Positions 10,001 through 18,645 of a stretch of 30,494 nt of DNA are shown one piece after another; within the stretch, counting starts at the first letter, position 1, and the number at the start of each line of letters is the position of its first letter. Made by a program: the position numbers and the translations under genes. This stretch comes from Flavobacteriales bacterium UBA1986 (lineage in GTDB: Bacteria > Bacteroidota > Bacteroidia > Flavobacteriales_G > Salibacteraceae): NCBI GenBank assembly GCA_002336245.1, contig DDDG01000027.1, positions 106,610 through 137,103 on the forward strand. The letters are read 5' to 3'. The notes under the pieces are model-generated. The model saw nothing but the letters and a program-made list of their open reading frames with translations. It was not told the DNA's origin and did not search any database.

Positions 10001-10250
10001 TCCCCTTTACTACATAGCCCTTATGCAACTCAGGAATGACAACTGCATTGATGAAGGAGGTTTTTCCTATTCCTTTTCCACCAACAATTGCAATGAAATT
10101 GCCTTCCGTAAGGCTCTTTAGGATTTGATACTTCTGTTGCTCTCTGCCACTGTAAAACTCTGAATCGGAGGGCTCAAATGGTCGCAGTCCGGGGAATGGG
10201 TCCTGCTTAGCTCCAAGGCCTCTTCGGTCGAAGTCTTTCGTTGATTCCAT
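7026..10250 (-). CDS. Membrane-spanning nSTAND NTPase with coiled coil and WD40-type C-terminus
   Basis: 1074 residues. The N-terminus carries the FPGLRPF signature (19-25) and YSGRE typical of the novel STAND (nSTAND1) family. The P-loop GGKGIGKTS is at 57-65 and a Walker-B-like LLISIDHLDD at 154-163. The ELVLESWSLLREWI block near 417-430 is the usual end of the STAND helical region. A single transmembrane helix lies at 519-539, preceded by basic residues (KKVKARNR), so the NTPase should be cytoplasmic and the rest periplasmic. An Ala/Lys/Glu-rich coiled coil covers about 545-660, and the C-terminal 350 residues form a beta-propeller with one clear WD40 repeat (NRVNCLEVSADGNVLVSGAR). STAND proteins are signal-triggered switches. 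The gene starts 1 nt after the Afp12-like stop and is coupled to the TonB receptor. A role as trigger or anchor of the injection machine is inference. Confidence 0.88.
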   Translation of the reverse strand: MESTKDFDRRGLGAKQDPFPGLRPFEPSDSEFYSGREQQKYQILKSLTEGNFIAIVGGKGIGKTSFINAVVIPELHKGYVVKGNKKWKIAAMRPGRDPLGALASALATIPAEGFDGQSKVDPNLSDRFEEILRSSKMGVIEILEKERFLSYSNLLISIDHLDDLVLHDEHELSESIEKDIRLFIDRLVECVGQTAYSVSIITSLRSENIGKFSDFLQLAEVINKNQFLLGPLRKSEIIQVLELTVKRGNLQYDQDLIQQINDFFKTNQVIPGQFQHAMMRCVHHWKKGGSIGEIGKDDLDEIGGLEHSIETQLQEIYNAFDLDRKRLCRLCFQALTGYSHLGEVYVLPRRIEDLSEITASNVSEVVEVLHPFISSNCGALRILDSNEIARRLEKLDALSEEGVDLITAKSLVSISQELVLESWSLLREWIDQEREDSLFYLDIGHDVDKGEHPYQGEKLVATMAWYEKRQPHPAWAHRYRANFVLIEDFLNRSKEFHERELAIKEAEEISRKKVKARNRLIVGAFVAGLIVLMVFNFFSGQRAASDREAAKVAWQVAQRKEREAKTSAEKASIEGQKAEMASKQAKLKKDEAKLASQKAIRESKIADSLKLVSDSLNAEFRIKSADLSAAIVKVDESRKLEEYLNILEQVRELSAGAENKILNNPEDQNQLNLAVSIASDAYEKFKETEHPKYLGLADSVKVLKEYRQNKLFSTMNLAYQNVKSFPLLADLDHGMVVDKIKSSVNADGSGEFLIGTSIENSVIKLDIEDGEVTGVLPWTEVADQKELIRGIKDIKLTNSGSHLLISNLPVNQDGRYISLFNSSGKFQIAVNMPSQVENIFRFNKNEFLAIDQKSNVYKLYNIEKNLMDTQRLHSLVKKFKAADYNERLGTMVITHSKKSLVFIRLSPNGDPQEFESITPTEFADDITSIKMVPQHNMYVVGTIKGEMYFYDFKSKQIIYEATDEHANRVNCLEVSADGNVLVSGARDRKVNVWKIPEMLLSVKDKKNVKPFKPIKFTESESVRDVSFVGNKWILVISSNEGFGSSRGGKVSLFTLDFNLTGQELGKLKNKIAAD

Positions 10251-10251
10251 C

Positions 10252-13200
10252 TCAGACCGATTTCTCCATTAGAATGTCCAAGATGCTGTTCGATAAATCC
10301 GAAGTTTTGTCTCTGTTCTCAAGGCTGGGATTCGAAATCAATTTCAAGTATTCGAAATACCGATCCTCAAATTCTTTCATCTCAGTAAAGTCCAGTCCAA
10401 CCATCCGTACACTTAAATGTGCAGGTGCACAATAGTACAGTGTTTGCTTAAGAATCTGAAGGAATTCTGGGTTGTCGAAACGCGCTGTCCAATCGGGATA
10501 CACAACGCTCAATAAGTAATTGTACTCCTCTGCACTGCGACTGTTCAATCGTTGATATCGAAGGATGTTTTTTAAATTACCCTCTTCCAAATTGCTTCGG
10601 AAATACGTCAGGCTTTCTTCGATGAGCTCTTCGGCGAGCTCTCTTTTATCAAAAGACTTCCTCGAGACCATCAATGGTTTAGAATCCTCGTCGAGGATTT
10701 CAACTCGGAATTCAGACTTTCTTCTACCGGCAGTAATATTAAAACTTTCAGGCTTCACTAAAATCTGCCTAAGCCCACTCATTCTTTGTTCTTGCACGTC
10801 GATTTCTTCGTCGGAAACTGTCTTGAAGAAAACTTGACCTGTAACATCCAATAATTCCGAATGGAAAGTCACATGAGAATCGAGGTGAAACAGCTCATCC
10901 AGCTTATCAGAAGAGGCACGGAAAAACTTCAGACATTGTTCTATAAAGTCATTGGCCTTAGTCTCCTCCTCGAAGATGCTGATGGATTTTGCAATCTCCT
11001 TACCAATGGGCGACTTGATGGCAACCACATATTGCTCATCCGAATTTCGAAGCACTTTGTAATTGCTCGGATAAGAAGCGAGTACCAAGGCGTTGTGCGC
11101 TTCAAAACTTTGAATCTCCTCTTTTTCTGCTTTTACACTCCTGAATAAATTCACATCCCCAGGCCCTTTGATGTCGAAGAAACATTCGTCGGAATCCATG
11201 GGACGCAGCACCACGTGCTCTACTAAGTGAAAGCCTTCATTCTTTTCATTCGCTTCCTTCAGGAAGTTTATCACAGCTTTCAGCTTATCCTTTGCATCTT
11301 TTCTGCTCTTGGCAGAAAGCACTTTTGAATAATTTTTCGTGTTCGGCGAGTGGAAGTACACTCCAAAAGAACGTCCCTCCTTCTCTATTCGGTAATTGGA
11401 TTCTCTGAGGCCATACTTAAATAGAAAGCGATAATAAGATGTACTGTTTACAATGAATGTAGGCCGCTCCGTTGCGCCTTCTTTCAGTTCATTCCTTATT
11501 CCTTTCCCATCTTCAGATGTTTCAATTCCTTCTCCCGTTAATCGCTCAACCTTTACCTGCTTCAATCGCTTCGGTGGGCTCAAACGCTCTTCTGATCTGT
11601 GATTGATGTTCAACAGGAGGCTCACCTTTCGTTTCAATGGAACATCTGGAATGGCTTTGAGGTCATTCGACAAGTAGTTTAGACCTTGAGATCGAAAACG
11701 ATTGACACGCTCAATATCCTTTAAAAAGAGAGACTTTAAATGCAATAAGTGGCGCTCAATGTACTCTTCCGATTCCCCTTCAAGAATGCTGCTGAACTTA
11801 AGGTGAAAGTCTGTGGTAAATCGCTCTCCAAAGCGAGCAAGCATATGACTTAGAAGACGATTCTTACGATCTACAGGCAAGTCAAAGCGACTCATCATTC
11901 GATGCATGTCTTTTTCTTCGAACTCTACGTATTGCGTAGTTTGCATCAATTCAGCAAGTACCAAAGGACGAATTTCTTCCTCCAACTTTTTTCTTTCGGC
12001 TCCTTCGTCTAGAGTGCTCATCTGGCCAAAGAGTCGAACAATTTTACGATCAAGGATTTCTTTGGATTTAGAGATGTCCTTTTTGGACATGGAGCCATAT
12101 TTCTTCATCCACTCGTCTACAAGTGGTCGAACCGCATCTTCCTTTCTCTTTACATCGTCTTCGAGCTCATTCTTCAATTGAAGCTCTTCAGTATCTAGTT
12201 CCCTATTCTTTTTCAACTGCGCCAGCTGAGCCTGAAGTTCATCAAGCGGTGCCAACTTCTTTTTCAGTAGACCCTCAACACCAGGAACCGACTTGTCCAA
12301 CAATTGAGAGTAGTACGTTTTGAAATTCGTATGGTCGAAACCCTCCACATCAAAAAGTTCAGCGATGTTCGCCAGTTGACCAATGTGGTTCACCATCAGT
12401 TGATCAAAGAGCGTGAGGTATGCTTTGAGCTGCCATGACTTGGCCGTTCGTTCTAGGCCTTCGTCCTTCGTAGGAGAATAATTTCCAATTCCATAAATTT
12501 CAGGGAAACTCATCTGAATGGACTCATAAGAAAGCAACTCTTTGGTTTTTACCTGAGTCTCTTTCAGTTTGAATGAGCGCGTTTTAATCTCATAACTCCT
12601 TTCCTTGCGCCCCCACTTCATCTCGAGAGAATAAAGCACAGCATCCTCTGAGTACTTATTTATAATTCCTCCCTTGTTTACTTGAATATCGAAACCAGCA
12701 AAAGGATTTCTCTCAGAATCGTTTCGAAGAAAGCCCAGGCTAAAAAACTTATCGCTTGCAACGCTCAAAGAATCACCAGAAACAGGAACGCCGTTTTGGA
12801 ACACCTGCAGATTTCGCATTTGACGGATGCCTGGAATGTCGAGAATGATGTCGTTCATTTTCGACACGTTATACTCAGGCTGCTTGTCTTTCAATTGTTC
12901 TTTAAGAATGAAGCCGTGCTTGTAAGAAGGTAAGTCGAAGATTTCTTCTAAGCCCATCCCCTTTTCTTGCAGTTCCTCCAACTGTGAAAACTTAACAGAA
13001 GGATTGAAATACTGCTCTGTTCGGTACAAGACTTCCGACAAAATATCCTCTACAGTCTCATCCTGGAAAATATCGATCTCACAAGTAAAAGAAACCTGTT
13101 CCGGCTGCAGGATATCGATGGTTTCTAAGTCTTCGCAGAGATTTCGATTCGCATTGAAGAATGCACGTATTTCTCGTTGAATCTGTGGGTATTCGTCTTG

Positions 13201-13641
13201 CGGAATGCTTCCCTTAAGTAGCAGCGTCAAATGATAAAGCCCTTTAATTCCCTCTCTGTGGTCGTCGATGTGTTCAACCCAACAATTCGAGAGGTACTGC
13301 GGGAAATTATCCAAGAGTAAGATGCGGTAATCGCTGGTCGTTACAGCACTTGTTGGGAATATCTCCTCTGCTGGGAGAAGAGCATTGGAACGTAGAACTT
13401 TCGGGTGATCACCTCCATGAAACAGCAGTGTTTCAATAGGCAGGTTGGTTCGATAGGCTACATCGGTTAGCACAAATGCAAACTGCTCTAAAATGGTAAT
13501 TCCCGGATCGTGTGCATTGTAATCCGTCCAGAGTTCTCCCGAAAGCTCTTGGTTGAGTTCGATGCCTTCCTTGCGAAGAGCATCGTAATCCATGCTCTTA
13601 GGAAGTTCCTTTTTCGGTATTATGTGAATTGATTTAGCCAC
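10252..13641 (-). CDS. Afp12/Pvc12-like eCIS baseplate protein
   Basis: 1129 residues from a GTG at 13641; a TTG five codons upstream (13656) would overlap the previous gene by 13 nt. I prefer the GTG because it lies just after the upstream TAG (TAGGAGTG) and gives a start like related proteins (short strand, then HIIPKKELPKSMDYDALRKE). The hallmark is WTDYNAHDPGITILEQ near residues 40-55, shared by eCIS Afp12-type and baseplate J-like proteins. Long charged helical and coiled-coil stretches fill the middle (about 430-600), and several all-beta segments follow. Members of this family, with Afp11, build the wedges around the spike at the base of the tube. The gene lies directly downstream of the fibre-like gene and upstream of the nSTAND gene. 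The large size suggests inserted domains relative to the minimal phage wedge protein. Confidence 0.85.
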   Translation of the reverse strand: MAKSIHIIPKKELPKSMDYDALRKEGIELNQELSGELWTDYNAHDPGITILEQFAFVLTDVAYRTNLPIETLLFHGGDHPKVLRSNALLPAEEIFPTSAVTTSDYRILLLDNFPQYLSNCWVEHIDDHREGIKGLYHLTLLLKGSIPQDEYPQIQREIRAFFNANRNLCEDLETIDILQPEQVSFTCEIDIFQDETVEDILSEVLYRTEQYFNPSVKFSQLEELQEKGMGLEEIFDLPSYKHGFILKEQLKDKQPEYNVSKMNDIILDIPGIRQMRNLQVFQNGVPVSGDSLSVASDKFFSLGFLRNDSERNPFAGFDIQVNKGGIINKYSEDAVLYSLEMKWGRKERSYEIKTRSFKLKETQVKTKELLSYESIQMSFPEIYGIGNYSPTKDEGLERTAKSWQLKAYLTLFDQLMVNHIGQLANIAELFDVEGFDHTNFKTYYSQLLDKSVPGVEGLLKKKLAPLDELQAQLAQLKKNRELDTEELQLKNELEDDVKRKEDAVRPLVDEWMKKYGSMSKKDISKSKEILDRKIVRLFGQMSTLDEGAERKKLEEEIRPLVLAELMQTTQYVEFEEKDMHRMMSRFDLPVDRKNRLLSHMLARFGERFTTDFHLKFSSILEGESEEYIERHLLHLKSLFLKDIERVNRFRSQGLNYLSNDLKAIPDVPLKRKVSLLLNINHRSEERLSPPKRLKQVKVERLTGEGIETSEDGKGIRNELKEGATERPTFIVNSTSYYRFLFKYGLRESNYRIEKEGRSFGVYFHSPNTKNYSKVLSAKSRKDAKDKLKAVINFLKEANEKNEGFHLVEHVVLRPMDSDECFFDIKGPGDVNLFRSVKAEKEEIQSFEAHNALVLASYPSNYKVLRNSDEQYVVAIKSPIGKEIAKSISIFEEETKANDFIEQCLKFFRASSDKLDELFHLDSHVTFHSELLDVTGQVFFKTVSDEEIDVQEQRMSGLRQILVKPESFNITAGRRKSEFRVEILDEDSKPLMVSRKSFDKRELAEELIEESLTYFRSNLEEGNLKNILRYQRLNSRSAEEYNYLLSVVYPDWTARFDNPEFLQILKQTLYYCAPAHLSVRMVGLDFTEMKEFEDRYFEYLKLISNPSLENRDKTSDLSNSILDILMEKSV

Positions 13642-13643
13642 TC

Positions 13644-14381
13644 CTATAAATCCCAAAGTGAGCAGATGTGATACTTAATTTGAACCACACGATTCAGCTC
13701 ATCTGTTCCATAGTGACCGACAGTTCTCATTTCAAGTCTGTATTTACCATCCAAGCTTCTCTTCCATCTAAATTTTATTCGGTGCCAGTACCAGCCATAA
13801 TGCGCTTGGGTAACTTTCACTTTGTTGTTGATTCCACCATGAGTACTGATTGCGATGGCGTGGGCCATGGCATACTTACCGCGTTTTTTCACCCCTTCAA
13901 CTTTAGCCACCACCTCAAAGGCATGACATCCTTCGAGTTGATCGAGAATGATGTGCCACTCACTATCGGCGGAAACTTCGGAAATGGACTGGTAAGTTCC
14001 AACCCGAGTTCGCATTCCCACAGTTCCTTCTACGTGAAGTTGATGCTTTGGACTCATCGTTCCAACACCGATTTGCCCACCATTTCGCAGGAACAGTCGA
14101 CTGCCCTCAACCCGCTCCGTAAAACTCAAACCTTTACTTGTTTCAGTTGGGTTGATCTCTACTTCCCAAAGCGGATTTTTTTCTTTGATGTCATCGTAAA
14201 AGCTCAGCAGTTTCTTCGAATCTCCCGTGGGCGCAAGTTTCAAGCCATTCTCAATTGTCTTGGCGAAACCATCGTCGATCTTATTGACGCTGGAATCGAT
14301 CAGGTTCGAGAAATGCACCTCTGTAGGCACACGACCTTTTTTAAAGAATCCTTTGAGGGTAGCTCGATTGAAAATTTCCAT
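13644..14381 (-). CDS. Fibre-like or adhesin-like eCIS accessory protein
   Basis: 245 residues. Near the N-terminus it has FFKKGRVPTEVHFSNLIDS (about 12-30), a pattern (F-x-x-G-x-x-P, F-x-x-L-I-D-S) frequent in Bacteroidota tail-fibre-like and eCIS accessory proteins. Residues about 91-121 carry SRLFLRNGGQIGVGTMSP and KHQLHVEG, which resemble the repeat motif of phage tail fibres and intramolecular-chaperone-tailed adhesins (G-I-G-T-x-x-P, L-H-V-x-G). The C-terminal 120 residues are beta-rich and Trp/Tyr-rich, possibly a receptor-binding or jelly-roll-like domain. It sits between the two large baseplate genes, 36 nt after the J-like gene. It is short for a full fibre, so it could be a baseplate-proximal fibre adaptor. 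I cannot identify a binding target. Confidence 0.65.
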   Translation of the reverse strand: MEIFNRATLKGFFKKGRVPTEVHFSNLIDSSVNKIDDGFAKTIENGLKLAPTGDSKKLLSFYDDIKEKNPLWEVEINPTETSKGLSFTERVEGSRLFLRNGGQIGVGTMSPKHQLHVEGTVGMRTRVGTYQSISEVSADSEWHIILDQLEGCHAFEVVAKVEGVKKRGKYAMAHAIAISTHGGINNKVKVTQAHYGWYWHRIKFRWKRSLDGKYRLEMRTVGHYGTDELNRVVQIKYHICSLWDL

Positions 14382-14417
14382 TATCTCAGAGTAGTTTATT
14401 TTGAAGTCGAATTAAAT

Positions 14418-17400
14418 TTAGACGTCAATTTCGACCACGTAATAAGTGTCCTTATCCAAGTCAATATAAAGAAATTCAGCATCCTCATCCTTATCATCAT
14501 CGATGACAAAATCAGCGCCTATCCGCATGGTTTCGATGCGCGTTTCCTGAGGTAGTTCATGCGTCGATTTATCAACAATGCTGATTTCATGTTCTTCATC
14601 AGGAACCAGTACACTCCAAGGCGTACTGCTCCACAATTCATTGATACGACCATCGTCGGAAGCAGAATCTGAGATGGAATATCTCCCGTCTTTATAATGC
14701 AAGATTACGATTGAGAGCTTCGTTACGAATTGAATGTATTCCAAAGATTCAATGTATGTGAGTACATCGTCGCGCTCAATGCTCCCGCCAAAATTCATTT
14801 CCTTTTGATTCTTGTGGAACCAAGGACAAATGAAGGACCGTATGTCTCGCTTCATTTGGTTGATGAACTCACCTTGCTTCTTTTCAGATTTGAAACGCAC
14901 TTTGCAACTGATGCGAACCTTTTCATACACCGGATTGATCACTTCAAATTTTGCAAAGGGTGAAACTCGGTCTTTCAGGAAGTCTTCAATGACCTGCATT
15001 CTGTGGTAATCCACTCTTGGCAGGTAGAAGCCATCTTCAAGCTTCACTTTTGGAACCACGATGATCTTAGTTTTTCCAGCTTCTATGGAGTCAGGAAAAC
15101 TCGTTTGATTGAGGCATTTGACTTGGAATAAATCTGGGAATTCATTTAGAATCAATTTCTCATAATCCTCCGGAGTTATCGCTCGATTCTTATGTTTCAA
15201 GCGTTCCGCCACCCTCGTATAGAACTGCTTTCGATGTTCGGGTTTCTTACCACCAAAACTAGCAAAGGGCTGAACCACGGAATTCACATCCGTTCGAGTT
15301 GACAAGAAACCAGATATCGTTTTGGCGGGAATGTTTTCTTGCCACTCTGCTCCTTCCTTATGTTTCTTCCATTCAACTTTCGCAGCATTCGTTTTAATGA
15401 AAACAACTTTCGAGAGCACATCTGTATGTTCTGGAGCGCTTACTGAAAGCCAAAACCTTCCTGAAGGCAGGAAGCTGTGCTGCAAATCCATCTCGGCCGA
15501 GATGTTGAGTTTGATGATTCCCGAGGTGGAGAAGTTGTTGGTGCCATCAAAAATGATGTCATTCTCATCAAAGGCCTTCCATTCATCGCCAACCAAATAT
15601 CTCCAGTTGGTTTGCGGGACAGTGTTGTAGTTGATTACATTCTGAAGATTTGCTCTCAGCTCAAAATACAAGGACAACTCCATTGGAGCTGAAAGTCCTT
15701 CTAGGCCTAGGAGAAGGTATCCTTCTTCATCGTATTGTGGAAGTAGAAAAATTTTCTGCTGTGGCAGTCCAGAATGGAAAATTGTAAGATTCCCATAGGG
15801 ATGCAAATGAAAAATCTTGTCGTTTGAATTCCGCTCATTCTGGGAAACTTGATCTGGGTTCATGAACAACTTAGCCGAGGCCTTATAATTTAATGAAATC
15901 GATCTTAACTGCGGCGCTAGAGGTTCTTTTGGAATTGGCGTTTTCTCTTTTTCCTTACTGAGAACCCCAGATGTGTTTGCAGAATTGGCAACCACGGCCT
16001 CCGAAAATAAATTTGGAAATTGACCATGTCCAAAGCCCATGGAAGGAGCCGTAACCTCCAGTTTTAAAAATCCTGTTCGAGTTCGGTTGTCAAATTCCAT
16101 CGTAGGCTGCGACTCATAGGTGGGTTGAATCTCGATTTTCTCCAAGTCGATGTTCTCGATTTTTCGATGGGAGGCCAAGCGAGTGGAATCATCCATCGAA
16201 TCAAACAATGAAAACTGCTGAATCACCTCTTCTTGAATCGGATGAAATTGAAATTCCGACAAGCCAGTGACTCCGACCATAAAGGATGAATTTTCTACTT
16301 TTTCGGGGTAATCCTTGAAGTACTCGGCCATCCCTCCATATTCCCGCGGCAAATTGTGCCATTGAAGGTTGAGTGAGACGTCATCCAATTTCTTTAAACA
16401 CAATTCTTCATGTCCGATGAGGAAATAGGAGCCAATGTCTGGGGTACTTCCAAAGGGATAGAATGGCTTGCTCGAATCCAATTGTCCTAGGTCGTTGAAC
16501 ACTTCCAAAGACCTGATTTTCTGGGCTTCTACCTCAATTTCACAACGCTGAACAACGAGATCCTTCAAGTAAGAATAACCATACATGGCATAACGTGACG
16601 AAAGAGTAAATTCCAGCACTGGCCATTCGCTCTCGTAATCATCTCCGTGAAGTTCGGCATCATAAGGAGCAATGGCAGGATCCGAAATATCGAAAGTCAA
16701 CTCTATTCGAATGTTGCCATCCGTCCAGGAATCTGGAGGCATAATCTCGTAGCGATCGGTTTCAAACCACCCGTCCTTTCCACTCACCTGAACGCGAAAA
16801 ATGTTGTTCAGAATCTTGTAAAATGCATTGTCGGGGGTCAAACTCTCCCTCGAGGTAATCTCTTCAATGAACGAGACCAGAGAGCCCATCGACTTCAGTT
16901 GAAAATAGAAATCGAGTTTAATGCTGCGTTCACCTTCACTCATCATAAGAACAGGTGATGAAATTGCAAAGCCCAACTTTGCCACTTCCATATCTCGATT
17001 CTCTTCATTGAGATCCGATTGATCGCGTCCCATGATTTCGAAAGAAGTGGCATTACCAGACTCATCGGTCACGAAGCCCGAGGAAGATGGCGAGATGGTG
17101 CGGGAATACACATTGGAAACTGACCGATACGTACTTCCTAGGCCAATCAATGGATTTCTCGCGACATGAATGATACGGAGATCAACAATCTTACTCTGTC
17201 CAAGCTCAAGACTCGCCTCGGTTGCATAGGTCAACTCATAACCTTCCTCATCCACACCCGCAGTGAGAATTGTACCGCTCGGGATGTTCGATTTAAGTAC
17301 GTTGGCAGCTGGCTCAAAACATACATGCGCAAAATCTGGAGACGCCCCCTTCGGGCTTTGCTTTAAGAGTTCTTCATAGTAGTAGTCAAGATGTCTTCTA

Positions 17401-18206
17401 CTCAAGTCGTTCAAATCCTTCTGTACGTGCTCAAACAGCTTAACAAAAGAGAGAAAGAGGGAAGCTTGAGGAGCATGGAACGGATACTGCTTCAGAACTG
17501 AGGGCAACAAGCCCGGGGCAAGGCTCTTCAGGTAATTCAATACCGACGTCAATGACTTATTAAACACAGAAAGTTCTTTCACAATCTGCGCAATGCTCTC
17601 ATCGTTTGGGGTAACATTCAGCTCATCATCGGCTGACCACAGACGATCAAATTCATCAAAGCTTAATTCAGGAAATTTGTCTTTGAGATAAAGGCTTCTG
17701 GCCTTCTTGAGCAATCCTCTGTATCCATGAAGGTCGGTTTTGAGCTTAGGGTCAATGGCGTTTTGAAGATGCCGAACCAGTCCGTTCTTTTCTAGGTGAA
17801 CTACATCAGATTTTGACCTTCTATACCATTCATCGAGGGTTCTGAAATGTGCAAAGGTCAATTCAAACAACTCCCAAAGAATCTCCAAACGCTCTTTCAA
17901 ATGCTCTTCAGTCTCAAGCAATTGGTGAACGCGATTGAACTTCTTTGTGTGACTTTCGACTTCAAAGGCCGAAATGGTTCCGAGCAAAAAAGCCAAGTTA
18001 TTTTCGAAGAAAACGGCCCAGTCCCCTTCCCACTGGTTCTCTAGATTTTTAAAACGTATGAACCTAGCGTATTCTATACTAAAGGTGAGAAGCTCGCTCA
18101 AACTACGTTCATCTACACTGAAGTAAGTCGGCTCCAATGCCTTGCTGTACCTCGTTATTTCGGAAGTACCTGTAGTTGTGATATGTAATGGACTCTTCTT
18201 ATTCAT
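14418..18206 (-). CDS. Baseplate J-like protein (Afp11/Pvc11 type)
   Basis: 1262 residues. The N-terminal 250 residues are helical (NLENQWEGDWAVFFENNLAF), the middle is beta-rich, and the last 270 residues hold the J-like wedge region: FYTRVAERLKHKNRAITPED followed by YEKLILNEFPDLFQVKCL, then a KIIVVPKV strand and the VYEKVRISCKVRFK segment. That C-terminal order is the usual one for eCIS Afp11 and Gram-negative phage baseplate J relatives, which form the ring linking gp25 and the tube hub. The gene starts 19 nt after gp25 and ends 36 nt before the fibre-like gene. Acidic residues cluster at the very C-terminus (DDDKDEDAEFLYIDLDKD), which may contact a partner or bind metal (inference). Confidence 0.87.
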   Translation of the reverse strand: MNKKSPLHITTTGTSEITRYSKALEPTYFSVDERSLSELLTFSIEYARFIRFKNLENQWEGDWAVFFENNLAFLLGTISAFEVESHTKKFNRVHQLLETEEHLKERLEILWELFELTFAHFRTLDEWYRRSKSDVVHLEKNGLVRHLQNAIDPKLKTDLHGYRGLLKKARSLYLKDKFPELSFDEFDRLWSADDELNVTPNDESIAQIVKELSVFNKSLTSVLNYLKSLAPGLLPSVLKQYPFHAPQASLFLSFVKLFEHVQKDLNDLSRRHLDYYYEELLKQSPKGASPDFAHVCFEPAANVLKSNIPSGTILTAGVDEEGYELTYATEASLELGQSKIVDLRIIHVARNPLIGLGSTYRSVSNVYSRTISPSSSGFVTDESGNATSFEIMGRDQSDLNEENRDMEVAKLGFAISSPVLMMSEGERSIKLDFYFQLKSMGSLVSFIEEITSRESLTPDNAFYKILNNIFRVQVSGKDGWFETDRYEIMPPDSWTDGNIRIELTFDISDPAIAPYDAELHGDDYESEWPVLEFTLSSRYAMYGYSYLKDLVVQRCEIEVEAQKIRSLEVFNDLGQLDSSKPFYPFGSTPDIGSYFLIGHEELCLKKLDDVSLNLQWHNLPREYGGMAEYFKDYPEKVENSSFMVGVTGLSEFQFHPIQEEVIQQFSLFDSMDDSTRLASHRKIENIDLEKIEIQPTYESQPTMEFDNRTRTGFLKLEVTAPSMGFGHGQFPNLFSEAVVANSANTSGVLSKEKEKTPIPKEPLAPQLRSISLNYKASAKLFMNPDQVSQNERNSNDKIFHLHPYGNLTIFHSGLPQQKIFLLPQYDEEGYLLLGLEGLSAPMELSLYFELRANLQNVINYNTVPQTNWRYLVGDEWKAFDENDIIFDGTNNFSTSGIIKLNISAEMDLQHSFLPSGRFWLSVSAPEHTDVLSKVVFIKTNAAKVEWKKHKEGAEWQENIPAKTISGFLSTRTDVNSVVQPFASFGGKKPEHRKQFYTRVAERLKHKNRAITPEDYEKLILNEFPDLFQVKCLNQTSFPDSIEAGKTKIIVVPKVKLEDGFYLPRVDYHRMQVIEDFLKDRVSPFAKFEVINPVYEKVRISCKVRFKSEKKQGEFINQMKRDIRSFICPWFHKNQKEMNFGGSIERDDVLTYIESLEYIQFVTKLSIVILHYKDGRYSISDSASDDGRINELWSSTPWSVLVPDEEHEISIVDKSTHELPQETRIETMRIGADFVIDDDKDEDAEFLYIDLDKDTYYVVEIDV

Positions 18207-18225
18207 TTAGCTCGCAGTTCAAGAA

Positions 18226-18645
18226 CTACATGTCTGTAACGTTTGTGCCTTCTTTGAGGTAAAAGGGGAACACAATGTTGGTTCTCACATTGATGCTTCG
18301 AATGGTATAATCCAAGGCTATGAGCAGTTTACCATCTAGGATCTCGTCTCTTTCAATTCGTATGTCATTCAAGCTGATTCTAGGTTCATAGTTTAAGACG
18401 GAATGACTTATAAATCCCCGAATTCTGTTGAGAGTTAAACTATCCACAGCACTGAACAAAACAGTTGACAGGTTCGAGCCAAATTCTGGGCGCATAATCC
18501 GCTCTCCCAAAGTCGTAAAAAGGATGATTTTCAAACTTTGAGCAATGTCCTTTTCATCGGACACCATTCTTACTGAACCACTCTTATTATCGAAAGAGGG
18601 AGGAAATGACCATCCGGTACCGAGAAATGATTTTTTGTCTTCCAT
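18226..18645 (-). CDS. gp25-like baseplate wedge protein (Afp9/Pvc9 type)
   Basis: 139 residues from the ATG at 18645, which overlaps the PAAR stop (TAATG). A longer frame exists upstream but runs through the PAAR gene in another frame and is not needed. The protein shows the gp25 pattern: FLGTGWSFPPSF at the N-terminus, then SLKIILFTTLGERIMRPEFG (the conserved T-x-x-G-E-R-x-x-R-P-x-F-G core), then YEPRISLNDIRIE and a final beta-hairpin. gp25 proteins are lysozyme-fold baseplate parts that start sheath assembly in phage T4, T6SS (TssE) and eCIS. Its presence therefore implies that a sheath protein exists somewhere in the genome, although none is encoded in the part of the locus seen here. Confidence 0.95.
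   Translation of the reverse strand: MEDKKSFLGTGWSFPPSFDNKSGSVRMVSDEKDIAQSLKIILFTTLGERIMRPEFGSNLSTVLFSAVDSLTLNRIRGFISHSVLNYEPRISLNDIRIERDEILDGKLLIALDYTIRSINVRTNIVFPFYLKEGTNVTDM

Noticed and set aside
13668..14555. Plus-strand open frame of 295 codons
   Set aside because: It is antisense to the fibre-like gene and the end of the J-like gene, both well supported; composition and lack of motifs mark it as a shadow frame.
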